Shown here: piece after piece, positions 44,415-54,087 of the stretch | Layout: every line of letters begins with the position of its first letter | How positions within the stretch are numbered: the stretch's first letter is position 1 | Assembly: GCA_022778585.1 (NCBI GenBank) | Contig: JALFTI010000017.1 | Coordinates: 1 to 64,000, forward strand | Length of the DNA stretch: 64,000 nt | Origin: Pygmaiobacter massiliensis | GTDB lineage: Bacteria > Bacillota > Clostridia > Oscillospirales > Ruminococcaceae | Direction: 5' to 3' | Program-made: the position numbers and the translations under genes | Notes under the pieces: model-generated | Database searches by the model: none | What the model saw: only the letters and a program-made list of their open reading frames with translations | Told to the model about the DNA's origin: nothing

Positions 44415-45275
44415 ATGAAAACACGAATTATCACCTCGCTGGTGGGCATTCCCATTCTGCTGGCAGTGCTGTACTTTTACCACACCTTTTTCTTTAATCT
44501 GGCCATCACGCTGGTATGCCTGCTGGCTTTTCATGAAATTATCAGCGCATTCCGCTTGAAGCGGCCGTTTTTTATGTACCTGGCGGTGGTGCCCATTACG
44601 CTGGTTGTGCTGCTTTCGGACTATTCCGAAGCGCGCTTCGTCATGCCGTATTTAATGTTTCTCACCATTTTGTATATTGCGCTTTGTGCCATCTTCGAGT
44701 TTAAGGATATCCTGTTTGAACAGATCAGTGCGGTGGTGCTGTTCTGCGGGGTGGTGCTGTTCGGGTTCCATTCTTTGGTGGAACTGAAGGAGCGCTACCC
44801 GTTTGAAAGTTTTGGCTGGGACGCAGTGTATCTCATGCTTTTGGGCTTTTCCATTGCGTGGGGCGGCGATTCCGCAGCCTATTTTGCAGGCAGCGCCTTT
44901 GGCAAACACAAGCTTATGCCGGAGGTAAGCCCCAAAAAAACAACCGAAGGCGCAATAGGTGCCGTTGTGGGCAGTGTGGTTTTGGCAGAGCTGTTTACCT
45001 TTATCTACAGCCTGCTTTTACCGTCGCTGGGCCCCGGCCAGCCGGTCATCAAGCCGTATATCTATCTGGTTTTGGTGGTGGTGGCAGGTATTGGCAGCGT
45101 GCTGGGCATGCTGGGAGATTTGTTCACCAGCGCCATCAAACGCCAGTGCGGCATTAAAGATTATGGCACCATTTTCCCGGGGCATGGCGGCATTTTGGAC
45201 CGGTTTGACAGCGTGCTGCTGGTTATGCCTTATTTGGCCATGATTTCACGGTTTCTACAAATTGTTGCGCGATAA
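44415..45275 (+). CDS. cdsA: Phosphatidate cytidylyltransferase
   Basis: A 286-residue integral membrane enzyme making CDP-diacylglycerol from CTP and phosphatidate. About eight hydrophobic helices are seen. The C-terminal signature S-A-I-K-R-Q-C-G-I-K-D, followed by G-H-G-G-I-L-D-R-F-D, is complete and includes the metal-binding acidic residues. CGGAGG precedes the ATG. It is part of the conserved uppS-cdsA-dxr-rseP block. Confidence 0.94.
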   Translation: MKTRIITSLVGIPILLAVLYFYHTFFFNLAITLVCLLAFHEIISAFRLKRPFFMYLAVVPITLVVLLSDYSEARFVMPYLMFLTILYIALCAIFEFKDILFEQISAVVLFCGVVLFGFHSLVELKERYPFESFGWDAVYLMLLGFSIAWGGDSAAYFAGSAFGKHKLMPEVSPKKTTEGAIGAVVGSVVLAELFTFIYSLLLPSLGPGQPVIKPYIYLVLVVVAGIGSVLGMLGDLFTSAIKRQCGIKDYGTIFPGHGGILDRFDSVLLVMPYLAMISRFLQIVAR

Positions 45276-45367
45276 TAAAAAGGCACCGGCCAGATAAAAG
45301 CGCGCCGGCGCCCGGCTTAGCGGTTACTTGGCGGCCGGGGGCCGGTATGGCGGGAAAGGAAGAAAAC

Positions 45368-46534
45368 ATGACAAGATCCATTACGCTGCTTGGGTCCACC
45401 GGTTCCATTGGCACACAAAGCCTGGATGTGATCCGGGCCCAGAACATGCAGGTGTTTGGCCTTGCAGCAAACCGCAACGCAGCGCTTTTGCTGCGCCAAA
45501 TTGCCGAATTTTCGCCCCGTGTGGTAGCGGTGGCAGACCCTGCCGCTGCCTGTCAGGTTGAGCAGGAGCTTGCGGGCAAGCCGAGCGCGCCTTGCGTTTT
45601 AAAAGGCAGCGAAGGGCTTTTGGAATTGGCCCGCATGGATGGCGCTGATACGGTGCTGAACGCAGTGGTAGGCATTGCGGGGCTTGGGCCAACCCTTGCC
45701 GCCATTGAAAGCGGAAAAACCCTGGCCCTGGCCAATAAGGAAAGCCTTGTGACCGGCGGTGAACTGGTAATGAAAGCTGCCCGGGACAAAAAGGTCAAAA
45801 TTTTGCCGGTGGACAGTGAACACTCGGCTATTTTTCAATGCCTGCAGGACCAAAACAGCGCCAAAAGCCTGCAAAAAATTCTGCTCACCGCATCCGGCGG
45901 GCCGTTTTACGGCAAAACCCGTCAGCAGCTTGCCGGTGTTACGGCGGCGGACGCTTTGCGCCACCCCACCTGGAACATGGGCGGCAAAATTACCATTGAC
46001 AGCGCAACACTTATGAACAAGGGCCTGGAACTGATAGAAGCGGTTTGGCTGTTTGGCCTTGCGCCCGACAAGGTGCAGATTGTGGTGCAGCCCCAAAGCG
46101 TGATCCATTCCATGGTGCAGTATACCGACCATTCGGTTATTGCACAGCTGGGGGTGCCGGATATGCGCATTCCCATTCAGTATGCGCTGACCTGGCCCGA
46201 ACGGGTGGAGGGCTGCGCGCCCGAGCTGGACTTTACCACGCTAAGCCAGCTGACCTTTGGCGTGGCGGACGAGGAAACCTTTGAATGCCTGGCCGCCGCC
46301 CGCAGAGCCATTGAAAAGGGCGGGCTTGTTCCAACTGCGGTGAATGGGGCAAACGAAGCGGCTGTGGCCTTGTTTTTACAGGGCAAAATTGGCTTTTTGG
46401 AGATTGGACGGCTGGTTTCTCTGGCCGAAGAGCGTTTTGCGGACGCAACAGGTGCATATACTGTAAGCGATGTGTTCGATTGTGACAAAGCCGCCCGCCG
46501 GCTGGTGGAAAGCGAGGCACATCTGCTGGCTTAA
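45368..46534 (+). CDS. dxr: 1-deoxy-D-xylulose-5-phosphate reductoisomerase
   Basis: A 388-residue enzyme of the MEP isoprenoid pathway, forming 2-C-methyl-erythritol 4-phosphate with NADPH. The nucleotide-binding G-S-T-G-S-I-G, the A-N-K-E-S motif and the S-E-H-S-A-I-F metal/substrate loop are present. The start is ATG at 45368 with GGAAGGAAG upstream. A further MEP gene, ispG, lies 2 kb downstream. It is the target of fosmidomycin in many bacteria. Confidence 0.95.
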   Translation: MTRSITLLGSTGSIGTQSLDVIRAQNMQVFGLAANRNAALLLRQIAEFSPRVVAVADPAAACQVEQELAGKPSAPCVLKGSEGLLELARMDGADTVLNAVVGIAGLGPTLAAIESGKTLALANKESLVTGGELVMKAARDKKVKILPVDSEHSAIFQCLQDQNSAKSLQKILLTASGGPFYGKTRQQLAGVTAADALRHPTWNMGGKITIDSATLMNKGLELIEAVWLFGLAPDKVQIVVQPQSVIHSMVQYTDHSVIAQLGVPDMRIPIQYALTWPERVEGCAPELDFTTLSQLTFGVADEETFECLAAARRAIEKGGLVPTAVNGANEAAVALFLQGKIGFLEIGRLVSLAEERFADATGAYTVSDVFDCDKAARRLVESEAHLLA

Positions 46535-46568
46535 GGGCGGCGGTATTCTGCAAAACGGGGAGAATGGA

Positions 46569-47603
46569 ATGGTAGGTTTATTGCTCAGAATCATTGCCTG
46601 TATTTTCGTGTTCGGGCTGGTCATCTTTATTCACGAGCTGGGGCATTTTGCCACGGCCAAGCTGTCCGGTATTAAGGTAAACGAATTTGCCATAGGTATG
46701 GGGCCGGTTTTGTTCAGCCGCAAGCGGGGCGATACCACCTATGCGCTGCGGCTGGTTCCTGTGGGCGGCTTTGTCAGCATGGAAGGGGAGGATGAAGAGT
46801 CCGAAGACGAGCGTTCGTTTACCCGTGCCCCGGTCAGCCGGCGCATTCTGGTTATTGTGGCCGGCGGGGTTATGAACCTGGTACTGGGGTTTTGTGTTCT
46901 GGTGGCATTGGTTTCGGCCCAGCCTGCCATTACCAGCCGCACTGTGGCCCAGTTTTCCGAAAACGCGGCCACCCAGCGCAGCGGTCTGCAGGTGGGGGAT
47001 GAAATTATTGCGGTGAACGGCCGGCGCTGTTTTATTGCCGACGACCTGGTGTACGAATTTGTGCGTACCCAGGACGGCACCGCCGACCTGACGGTGGTGC
47101 GGGACGGCAAAAAGGTTGAACTGGAAGATGTGCAGTTTGACACCCAGCCTTTGGATGATGAGGGCAACCAGAGCATTGTAATTGATTTTAAGGTGCTGCC
47201 CATTGAAAAAACGCCCGTTTCGGTGCTGAAAGAAGCAGCCCTGTGGACCTGTTCGCTGGCGCGTTTGGTATTTTTGTCGCTGGTGGATCTGGTAACAGGC
47301 CGGGTGGCGGTAAGCACTTTGTCCGGCCCGGTGGGGGTTGTAACGGTTATTAGTGAAGCGGTGGGCTATGGCTGGCAGTCGCTTGGCATGGTGGTAGCGC
47401 TTATTACCGTGAACTTGGGGGTATTTAACCTGATGCCGTTCCCCGCGCTGGACGGCGGTAAGCTATTTTTGCTGCTGGTAGAGGCGGTGCGCCGCAAGCC
47501 CATACCGGAAAAATACGAAATTTGGATTAATACCGCAGGCTTTGCCTTGCTGATTGCTTTAATGCTGTTTGCCACCTTTAACGATGTGGCGCGCCTGTTT
47601 TAA
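46569..47603 (+). CDS. rseP: Site-2 membrane protease RseP/RasP
   Basis: A 344-residue intramembrane zinc protease. The first helix holds H22-E-x-x-H26, a single PDZ domain spans roughly residues 115-190, and the later helix has N-L-M-P-F-P-A-L-D-G-G with the third zinc ligand. These proteases release anti-sigma factors and remove signal peptide remnants. The start is ATG at 46569, giving the family-typical N-terminus just before the catalytic helix; the longer frame would overlap dxr. In B. subtilis proS follows this gene; here ispG does. Confidence 0.93.
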   Translation: MVGLLLRIIACIFVFGLVIFIHELGHFATAKLSGIKVNEFAIGMGPVLFSRKRGDTTYALRLVPVGGFVSMEGEDEESEDERSFTRAPVSRRILVIVAGGVMNLVLGFCVLVALVSAQPAITSRTVAQFSENAATQRSGLQVGDEIIAVNGRRCFIADDLVYEFVRTQDGTADLTVVRDGKKVELEDVQFDTQPLDDEGNQSIVIDFKVLPIEKTPVSVLKEAALWTCSLARLVFLSLVDLVTGRVAVSTLSGPVGVVTVISEAVGYGWQSLGMVVALITVNLGVFNLMPFPALDGGKLFLLLVEAVRRKPIPEKYEIWINTAGFALLIALMLFATFNDVARLF

Positions 47604-47743
47604 GTGGCCTTTTGCAGCCAGGCAGCTGGGACGCGCTTTGTAAAACACCGGCCCGCGGCCGGATATAACCCTTGTAAATGAAAAAGGAAAAACGCTAAAA
47701 TGGGTTTGGGCATATTTTGTAAGCCCAAAGCGGGAGGTTTGTT

Positions 47744-48787
47744 ATGAGCAGCCAGACAAAACAGGTGCAGGTTGGCACGGTTGCCATTGGCGGCGGCGCA
47801 CCGGTGGCGGTGCAAAGCATGCTGAACGCACCAGTACAGGATATTGCACAAAATGTGGAGCAGGCCATTCGGTTGGAAAAGGCGGGCTGCCAGATCATTC
47901 GGGTTACGGTTCCCACCCCAAAAGACGCCGCAGTGGTGGCGGCTTTAAAAAAAGCGGTTTCCATGCCGGTGGTGGCCGATATCCACTTTGACTACCAGGC
48001 AGCCATAGCAGCTGCCGAGGCAGGGGCGGACAAAATTCGCATCAACCCCGGCAATATCGGCTCGGATGAGCGGGTAGCCGCGGTGGTGGATGTGTGTAAA
48101 GCAAAAAAGCTTCCCATTCGCATTGGGGTAAATGCCGGCAGCCTGGAACAGGACCTTCTGCAAAAATATGGCGCGCCCACCCCACAAGCGCTCTGCGAAA
48201 GTGCCATGCGTCATGTGGAAATTTTGCGCCGGCACAATTTTGAAGATATTGTCATCAGCATAAAGTCCAGCCATGTGCCTACCATGGTAAAAGCCTACCG
48301 CATGCTTGCCGCACAGTGCAGCTATCCGCTGCATTTGGGTGTAACCGAGGCGGGCACCTACCGCACCGGGCTGGTCAAATCGGCCATGGGCATTGGCAGC
48401 CTGCTTTTGGAGGGCATTGGCGATACATTGCGGGTTTCGCTGACCGATGACCCGCAAAAGGAAGTGCAGGCCGGGTACGATATTCTGCGTGCGGCAGGCT
48501 ACCCGGTACCAGGGCCAGAGCTGATCAGCTGCCCCACCTGTGGGCGTACCTGTATTGACCTGGCCGGCATTGCGGCCCAGGTAGAACAACGGCTGGCCGA
48601 TTGCCATAAATCCATTAAGGTGGCGGTAATGGGCTGTGTGGTGAATGGCCCGGGCGAAGCGCGGGAGGCCGACATCGGCATTGCCGGCGGTAAGGACTGC
48701 GCTGTGCTGTTTATCAAAGGCCAGCAGGTGCGCACTTTGCGGGGAGACATTGTAGGCCAGCTGATGGAAGAGATTGAAAAACTCTGA
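47744..48787 (+). CDS. ispG: 4-hydroxy-3-methylbut-2-enyl-diphosphate synthase
   Basis: A 347-residue iron-sulfur enzyme of the MEP pathway (GcpE). The N-terminal TIM barrel contains V-Q-S-M-L-N and I-R-I-N-P-G-N-I-G. The C-terminal half carries the cluster cysteines in C-P-T-C-G-R and M-G-C-V-V-N-G-P-G-E-A. It is shorter than E. coli IspG only at the ends. AGGAGGT-like GGGAGG lies upstream. It is followed by an unusually long perfect hairpin without a T-run. Confidence 0.95.
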   Translation: MSSQTKQVQVGTVAIGGGAPVAVQSMLNAPVQDIAQNVEQAIRLEKAGCQIIRVTVPTPKDAAVVAALKKAVSMPVVADIHFDYQAAIAAAEAGADKIRINPGNIGSDERVAAVVDVCKAKKLPIRIGVNAGSLEQDLLQKYGAPTPQALCESAMRHVEILRRHNFEDIVISIKSSHVPTMVKAYRMLAAQCSYPLHLGVTEAGTYRTGLVKSAMGIGSLLLEGIGDTLRVSLTDDPQKEVQAGYDILRAAGYPVPGPELISCPTCGRTCIDLAGIAAQVEQRLADCHKSIKVAVMGCVVNGPGEAREADIGIAGGKDCAVLFIKGQQVRTLRGDIVGQLMEEIEKL

Positions 48788-48792
48788 AAAAA

Positions 48793-48831
48793 CACAAACA
48801 CAGCGCCGGAATACCCGGCGCTGTGTTTGTG
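48793..48831 (+). terminator. 17-bp perfect hairpin after ispG
   Basis: An exact 17-bp stem (48793-48809 with 48815-48831) around loop AATAC. There is no T-run after it, so it may protect the 3' end of the ispG mRNA rather than terminate. The next 190 bases up to polC show no further motif. Confidence 0.6.
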
Positions 48832-49023
48832 CCGCGGCGTGAAGGGAACGCTTTTTGTTTATCCGGCCGGGTTTGTTTTTTCTAAAACATAAACTTTGCC
48901 TGGCAAGGAGAAAACACACCCGGCAAAACGGGAAAGTTTGCTTGACCCAAAAGCAAAAAATGCGCGCTACCATACTTTAAAAAGCAGGGCAAAATGCACC
49001 TGCTGGAAAGGAGAGGCATTCTT

Positions 49024-52000
49024 TTGAAACCACTGCTTTTAAAAATTTGGCCCGAATTGCCCACCCCGCTGCAGGAAAAGCTGGAGCAGGCCGAACTTTC
49101 GGCGGTACATGTAGACCGCCAGCAAAACCAGGTGCGGCTTACTTTGCGCCTGCCGGTTTTGTGCACCGTGCAGGAATGTGTGGCACTGGAACAGGCTGCC
49201 GCCGGCGCGTTTGAAGGGTATGCTGTTCGGGTAGAAAACGAACTTTTCTGTGCCCATTTAAATGAACAGGTGGTTTTGCAGCTGGCCGAAGAGCTCAAGC
49301 GCAAAGGAATGCCGATCAACGGTTTTCTGGACGGCTGCGCGGTTCAGGTTGACGAAAACCTGGTTACCATTACGGTGCACCATGGCGATACGCTGCTGCG
49401 GCAGATGGAATTTGAAGAAAAGCTGGGGCGCTGTATTGCCCAGCGAACCGGCTGTGCGGTACAGGTGCAGCTGAAATGCGAATGGCAGCAGCCTGCTTCC
49501 CAGCCCCAGCAGGCCAAGCCCGCTGCCAAAAAGCAGGCGGCGAAACAAGCCGATTGCACAGTAAAACCCGCCCGAACCACCAAAGCAAAAATTCACCTGG
49601 CCGGGGTGGAGCTTACCGATGCCCCCGCCCGGCTGGTAGCCGGCAAAGAGTTTAAACCCGGCACCCTTACCGATATTGCAGACCTGCGGGAGGAAAGCGG
49701 CCGGGTTACCATTTGGGGCGATGTGTTTGCCACCGAGCTGGTGGAGCGGGGCAGAAAAATTTATACCATTTCTCTGCATGACAAAACCGGCTCCATCAAC
49801 CTGAAGGTGTTGACCGAGCTGCGCGAAAATACCCGCCGCTGGGATGAAATCGCCAAAGGCGATACTCTAATTGTGAAAGGCGTCTGCGAGCATGACCGCT
49901 TCTTTAAGGACCTGGTCATTCGCCCTTATGATGTGATCAAGGTGGAACGGCGCCGGCGCAGCGACGACGCGCCCGAAAAGCGCATCGAACTGCACCTGCA
50001 CACCTCGCTCAGCTCCATGGATGGCCTGTGCGACCCGGGCAAAATCGTAAAGCTTGCCCATAAATGGGGTCACCCGGCGGTGGCCATTACCGACCATGGC
50101 GTAGTGCAGGGGTATCCGGAAGCCATGCTGGCTGCCGATGAGATCCATAAAACAGACCCGGACTTTAAGCTGATCTACGGCTGTGAAGCCTATTTTGTGG
50201 ACGATATGGTGGATGTGGTCTACGGCGAGGCGGACACGCCCCTGAAAGGCCGCTTTGTGGTATTCGACATTGAAACCACCGGCTTGGACCGCAAGAAGGA
50301 CACCATTACCGAGATCGGCGCGGTACGGGTGGAAGACGGGCAGGTGGTGGAGGAATTTTCCACCTTTGCAAACCCGGGACGCCCCATTCCCGAAAAAGTT
50401 GCAAAGCTGACCGGCATTACCGACAGCATGGTGGCCGATGCGCCGACACAAAAGCAGGCGGTGCAGGCGTTTTTACAGTTTGTCGGGGACGATGTGCTGG
50501 TAGCCCACAACGCCCACGGGTTTGATATTCTGTTTATCCGCCGGTTGGCACAGGAATATTCGCTGCCGTTTGAAAATACCTATCTGGATACCCTGCCGCT
50601 GTCCCAGGCGCTTTATACCAGCCTGAAAAGCCATAAACTGGACAAGGTGGTGGAATACCTGGAACTGCCCCAGTTTAACCATCACCGGGCAACCGACGAC
50701 GCTAAAATTCTGGCCCAGGTGTTTTTCAAAATGGTAAAAACACTGGAAATGCGCGAAATTTACTCGGTCGCGCAGATCAATACCAAGCTGGGCGCAAGCC
50801 GGGCGGTGTCCAAGAAAAACTTTCATATGATTTTGCTGGTCAAAAACCAGACAGGGCTTAAAAATTTGTACCGGCTGGTGAGCTATGGCCATATTAAGTA
50901 TTACCAGCGGGTTCCCCGCATTCCCCGCAGCGAGCTGGTAAAATACCGCGAAGGGCTGATTATTGGCAGCGCCTGTGAAGCAGGAGAGCTTTACCGGGCC
51001 ATTGTGGAAGGGCGCAGCCATGAGGAATTGGTAAAAATTGCCCGTTTTTACGATTATTTGGAGGTGCAGCCGGTCGCCAACAACGAGTACATGGTGCGGG
51101 ACGGCATTGTTACAAGCGACGCGGATATTAAAAACTTTAACCGCACCGTTGTAAAGCTGGCCGAGGAGCTGGGCCTGCCCTGCGTGGCTACCGGCGATGT
51201 GCATTTTACCGAGCCGGAGGATGCAGCCTTCCGGGCCATTTTAATGGCGGGCAAGGGCTTTAAGGATGCAGACTTTCAGGCGCCGTTATACTTTCGCACT
51301 ACCGACGATATGCTGGCAGAGTTCAGCTATTTTGGCAAGGAAAAGGCAAGGGAGCTGGTCATCGAAAATCCCCGCAAGATTGCAGACCAAATCGACGGCA
51401 GCATTCGGGCCATCCCCAAGGGGACCTATACCCCTACCATTGAAGGCTCGGACGAGCTTTTGCGCAATTCCACCATGGAAAACGCCCGTCGCCGGTATGG
51501 TGACCCGCTGCCCGAACTTTTGGAAAAGCGGCTTGCCAGGGAACTGGACTCCATTATTAAGCACGGCTATTCGGTTTTGTATGTTATTGCGGTAAAGCTG
51601 GTGGCCTACTCGAACCAGCACGGCTATCAGGTGGGCAGCCGTGGCTCGGTGGGCTCTTCGGCAGTGGCCAATTTTTCCGGTATATCCGAAGTGAACCCGC
51701 TGCCGCCTCACTACCTTTGCCCCAAGTGTAAGTACAGCGAATTTTTTACCGATGGTTCGGTGGCAGACGGCTTTGACCTGCCGGATAAAAACTGCCCGGT
51801 TTGTGGGGAAAAGCTTTTAATGGACGGCCATGACATTCCGTTCGAGACCTTTTTGGGGTTTGATGGAGATAAGGAGCCGGATATTGACCTGAACTTTTCC
51901 GGCGAATACCAGACCCAGGTGCACCGGTATACCGAAGAACTGTTCGGCAAGGAATTTGTGTTCAAGGCTGGCACCGTTTCGGCTTTGCAGGATAAAACCG

Positions 52001-53322
52001 CTTACGGATATGTAAAGAAGTATCTGGCCGAGCGGGGCAAAATCGTAAATAAAGCAGAGGAAAGCCGCCTTTCTCTGGGCTGTACCGGGGTAAAGCGCAC
52101 CACCGGCCAGCATCCGGGCGGCATGGTGGTGGTTCCCAGCGACCATGAGGTGTATGACTTCACCCCCATCCAGCACCCGGCGGATGATACGGAAAAAGGC
52201 GTATATACCACCCATTTCGAGTTTAAATATCTGCACGATACGCTTTTAAAGCTGGACGAGCTGGGCCACGATGTGCCCACCATTTATAAGCACCTGGAGG
52301 ACATGACCGGAATTTCCATGGACGATGTGCCCATGAACGATTCACGGGTGATCTCCCTTTTGGTCAGCCCCAAGGAGCTTGGGGTTACGCCGGAACAGAT
52401 CGGCTCCGAAACGGGCACCTTTGGCATTCCGGAACTGGGTACCAATTTTGTGCGCAATATGCTGATTGAAGCGCAGCCCAAAAGCTTTTCGGACCTGATT
52501 CAAATTTCGGGCCTTTCCCACGGGACCGATGTGTGGAACGGCAATGCCCAGGACCTTATCCGGGACGGCACCTGTACCATTTCGGATGTGATTGGTACCC
52601 GTGACAGTATTATGACCTACCTTTTGCACAAAGGGGTAGAGCCCAAGCAGGCGTTCAATATTATGGAGCTGACCCGAAAGGGCAAGGTGGCAAAAAACGG
52701 TTTTCCGGAAGGCACCGAAGATATGCTGCGCGCTCACGATGTGCCGGAATGGTACCTGGAAAGCTGTAAAAAAATTAAGTATATGTTCCCCAAAGCCCAC
52801 GCGGTTGCTTACCTGATTGCCGCTATTCGGCTTATGTGGTTTAAGCTGTACCACCCGCTGGCGTTCTACGCTACCACCTTCACGGTGCGCGGCGCGGATA
52901 TCGACTACCAGTCTGCGGTGGGCGGGGTAGAGGTGGCCCAGCAGCGCATGCGGGAAATTTCGGCCCGGCTGCGCAGTGACGAAAAGACCGCGAAAGATGA
53001 GGATATGTTCACCAGTTTGCAGCTGGTAAATGAAATGCTCTGCCGCGGGTACGAATTTTTGCCCATCCAGCTGGGAAAATCGGCCGCAAAAAAATACCTG
53101 CTGGAGGACGGAAAAATTCGCCTGCCCTATACTGCCCTGAAAGGGGTGGGCGAAGCGGCGGCGGTGGCAATGGAGCAGGCATGTCAGCGCTGCCAAGAGT
53201 TTTTGTCCATTGACGAATTCCAGTCGGAGAGCGGCGTTTCCTCGGCAGTAGTGGAGGCGCTGAAAGAAGCCGGCGCCTTTGGCAGCCTGCCTCAAAGTAA
53301 TCAGATCAGCCTGTTTGGCTAA
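49024..53322 (+). CDS. polC: DNA polymerase III alpha subunit, PolC type
   Basis: The 1432-residue Gram-positive replicative polymerase. Order: N-terminal domain, OB fold (about 225-300), PHP domain (E-L-H-L-H-T-S, about 321) interrupted by the proofreading exonuclease (F-D-I-E-T-T-G near 414), a four-cysteine zinc site (about 899-930), the palm with P-D-I-D-L-N-F-S-G (about 952), then fingers and tandem HhH. The start is TTG at 49024, since AAGGAGAGG (49008-49016) sits right before it; an ATG at 48994 is possible but would place that site inside the gene. tsf and proS, its usual neighbours, are missing here. Confidence 0.95.
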   Translation: MKPLLLKIWPELPTPLQEKLEQAELSAVHVDRQQNQVRLTLRLPVLCTVQECVALEQAAAGAFEGYAVRVENELFCAHLNEQVVLQLAEELKRKGMPINGFLDGCAVQVDENLVTITVHHGDTLLRQMEFEEKLGRCIAQRTGCAVQVQLKCEWQQPASQPQQAKPAAKKQAAKQADCTVKPARTTKAKIHLAGVELTDAPARLVAGKEFKPGTLTDIADLREESGRVTIWGDVFATELVERGRKIYTISLHDKTGSINLKVLTELRENTRRWDEIAKGDTLIVKGVCEHDRFFKDLVIRPYDVIKVERRRRSDDAPEKRIELHLHTSLSSMDGLCDPGKIVKLAHKWGHPAVAITDHGVVQGYPEAMLAADEIHKTDPDFKLIYGCEAYFVDDMVDVVYGEADTPLKGRFVVFDIETTGLDRKKDTITEIGAVRVEDGQVVEEFSTFANPGRPIPEKVAKLTGITDSMVADAPTQKQAVQAFLQFVGDDVLVAHNAHGFDILFIRRLAQEYSLPFENTYLDTLPLSQALYTSLKSHKLDKVVEYLELPQFNHHRATDDAKILAQVFFKMVKTLEMREIYSVAQINTKLGASRAVSKKNFHMILLVKNQTGLKNLYRLVSYGHIKYYQRVPRIPRSELVKYREGLIIGSACEAGELYRAIVEGRSHEELVKIARFYDYLEVQPVANNEYMVRDGIVTSDADIKNFNRTVVKLAEELGLPCVATGDVHFTEPEDAAFRAILMAGKGFKDADFQAPLYFRTTDDMLAEFSYFGKEKARELVIENPRKIADQIDGSIRAIPKGTYTPTIEGSDELLRNSTMENARRRYGDPLPELLEKRLARELDSIIKHGYSVLYVIAVKLVAYSNQHGYQVGSRGSVGSSAVANFSGISEVNPLPPHYLCPKCKYSEFFTDGSVADGFDLPDKNCPVCGEKLLMDGHDIPFETFLGFDGDKEPDIDLNFSGEYQTQVHRYTEELFGKEFVFKAGTVSALQDKTAYGYVKKYLAERGKIVNKAEESRLSLGCTGVKRTTGQHPGGMVVVPSDHEVYDFTPIQHPADDTEKGVYTTHFEFKYLHDTLLKLDELGHDVPTIYKHLEDMTGISMDDVPMNDSRVISLLVSPKELGVTPEQIGSETGTFGIPELGTNFVRNMLIEAQPKSFSDLIQISGLSHGTDVWNGNAQDLIRDGTCTISDVIGTRDSIMTYLLHKGVEPKQAFNIMELTRKGKVAKNGFPEGTEDMLRAHDVPEWYLESCKKIKYMFPKAHAVAYLIAAIRLMWFKLYHPLAFYATTFTVRGADIDYQSAVGGVEVAQQRMREISARLRSDEKTAKDEDMFTSLQLVNEMLCRGYEFLPIQLGKSAAKKYLLEDGKIRLPYTALKGVGEAAAVAMEQACQRCQEFLSIDEFQSESGVSSAVVEALKEAGAFGSLPQSNQISLFG

Positions 53323-53432
53323 TTGGCATGGAAGAAAAAGTTCTGTTATTTTATTTCTATCCCAATGCCACCCGTGCGGCATTGCAGGCCGGGTATTTGG
53401 CAAAGAACCCGCCGGCAAAAAAGGCGTAAAAG

Positions 53433-53473
53433 AAAAAAGCCCCCGGTGCCCAATAGGGTACTGGGGGCTTTTT
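53433..53473 (+). terminator. Terminator after polC
   Basis: AAAAAGCCCCCGGT and ACTGGGGGCTTTTT pair with one mismatch, and the loop includes CCCAATAGGG, which extends the stem. A T-run follows. Confidence 0.82.
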
Positions 53474-53711
53474 ATCTGTTGGCAGAAAGGGGAGTATCAA
53501 AAGCTCTGTGTTGCCAAAAAGCAAAATGGCGCAAACAACATTTTGTTTTAACATACACAGCGGGTTAAAAGCCTGGCAGAGCATGCACATAAAATGTTGC
53601 CCTTGCTTATAATGTGGAAAATAGCAAAAGGGCAGCGCAGGCTCTGCCTTTCTGGCGTTAAAACGCCTTTTGGAGCTGTCGCAAAAGTTTTAAATATGAA
53701 AATGAAATATG
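53474..53711. other. Short intergenic stretch, nothing recognised
   Basis: About 240 bases between the polC terminator and the tRNA-Ser terminator, without a gene or motif that I can support. Confidence 0.5.
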
Positions 53712-53749
53712 AAAAAACCGCCTTTCGGTTTTGCCGAAAAGCGGTTTTC
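53712..53749 (-). terminator. Terminator of tRNA-Ser
   Basis: AAAACCGC and GCGGTTTT (53714-53721, 53741-53748) with an inner TTTCGG/CCGAAA stem. On the minus strand it ends in TTTTTTC. Confidence 0.82.
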
Positions 53750-53752
53750 CAA

Positions 53753-53843
53753 TGGCGGAGAGAAAGGGATTCGAACCCTTGATACTGTTTCCAGTATACA
53801 CGATTTCCAATCGTGCGCCTTCGACCAGCTCAGCCATCTCTCC
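53753..53843 (-). tRNA. tRNA-Ser (GGA)
   Basis: A class II tRNA of 91 bases with acceptor GGAGAGA/TCTCTCC, anticodon GGA in the loop TTGGAAA, a long variable arm (TACTGGAAACAGTA), and an encoded CCA. Confidence 0.94.
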
Positions 53844-53923
53844 ACGAAAGCCGAGGTGCTCAAATAACCTCATCTATTTATCTTCAGGAGCCACACACAT
53901 GCGTTCCTGAATGGCGCTTATTT

Positions 53924-53952
53924 ATAATACCGAAATTTTTTCGTTTTGTCAA
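53924..53952 (-). promoter_or_regulatory. tRNA-Ser promoter
   Basis: On the minus strand, TTGACA (53947-53952), a 17-base spacer and TATTAT (53924-53929). The 70-base precursor leader contains a perfect 7-bp inverted repeat (TTCAGGA 53883-53889, TCCTGAA 53905-53911). Confidence 0.78.
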
Positions 53953-53964
53953 GTAAATTTTTAC

Positions 53965-53993
53965 TTGTTTATTTTTTAAGGTTCGTATATAAT
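53965..53993 (+). promoter_or_regulatory. Promoter of the aminotransferase gene
   Basis: TTGTTT (53965-53970), a 17-base spacer and TATAAT (53988-53993). Its -35 begins 13 bases from the -35 of the divergent tRNA-Ser promoter. Confidence 0.7.
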
Positions 53994-54087
53994 ATATCTG
54001 GCCTTCTGCTTAATATGAAGGTTTGAAATTGACAAATCACATAAAAAAACAAAGCGATTATATTTTCTTAGTAGGGGGAGCACGCTC

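Noticed and set aside
48994..49024. ATG start of polC
   Set aside because: It would bury a strong AAGGAGAGG site within the coding region, and there is no such site before the ATG. Kept only as an alternative.
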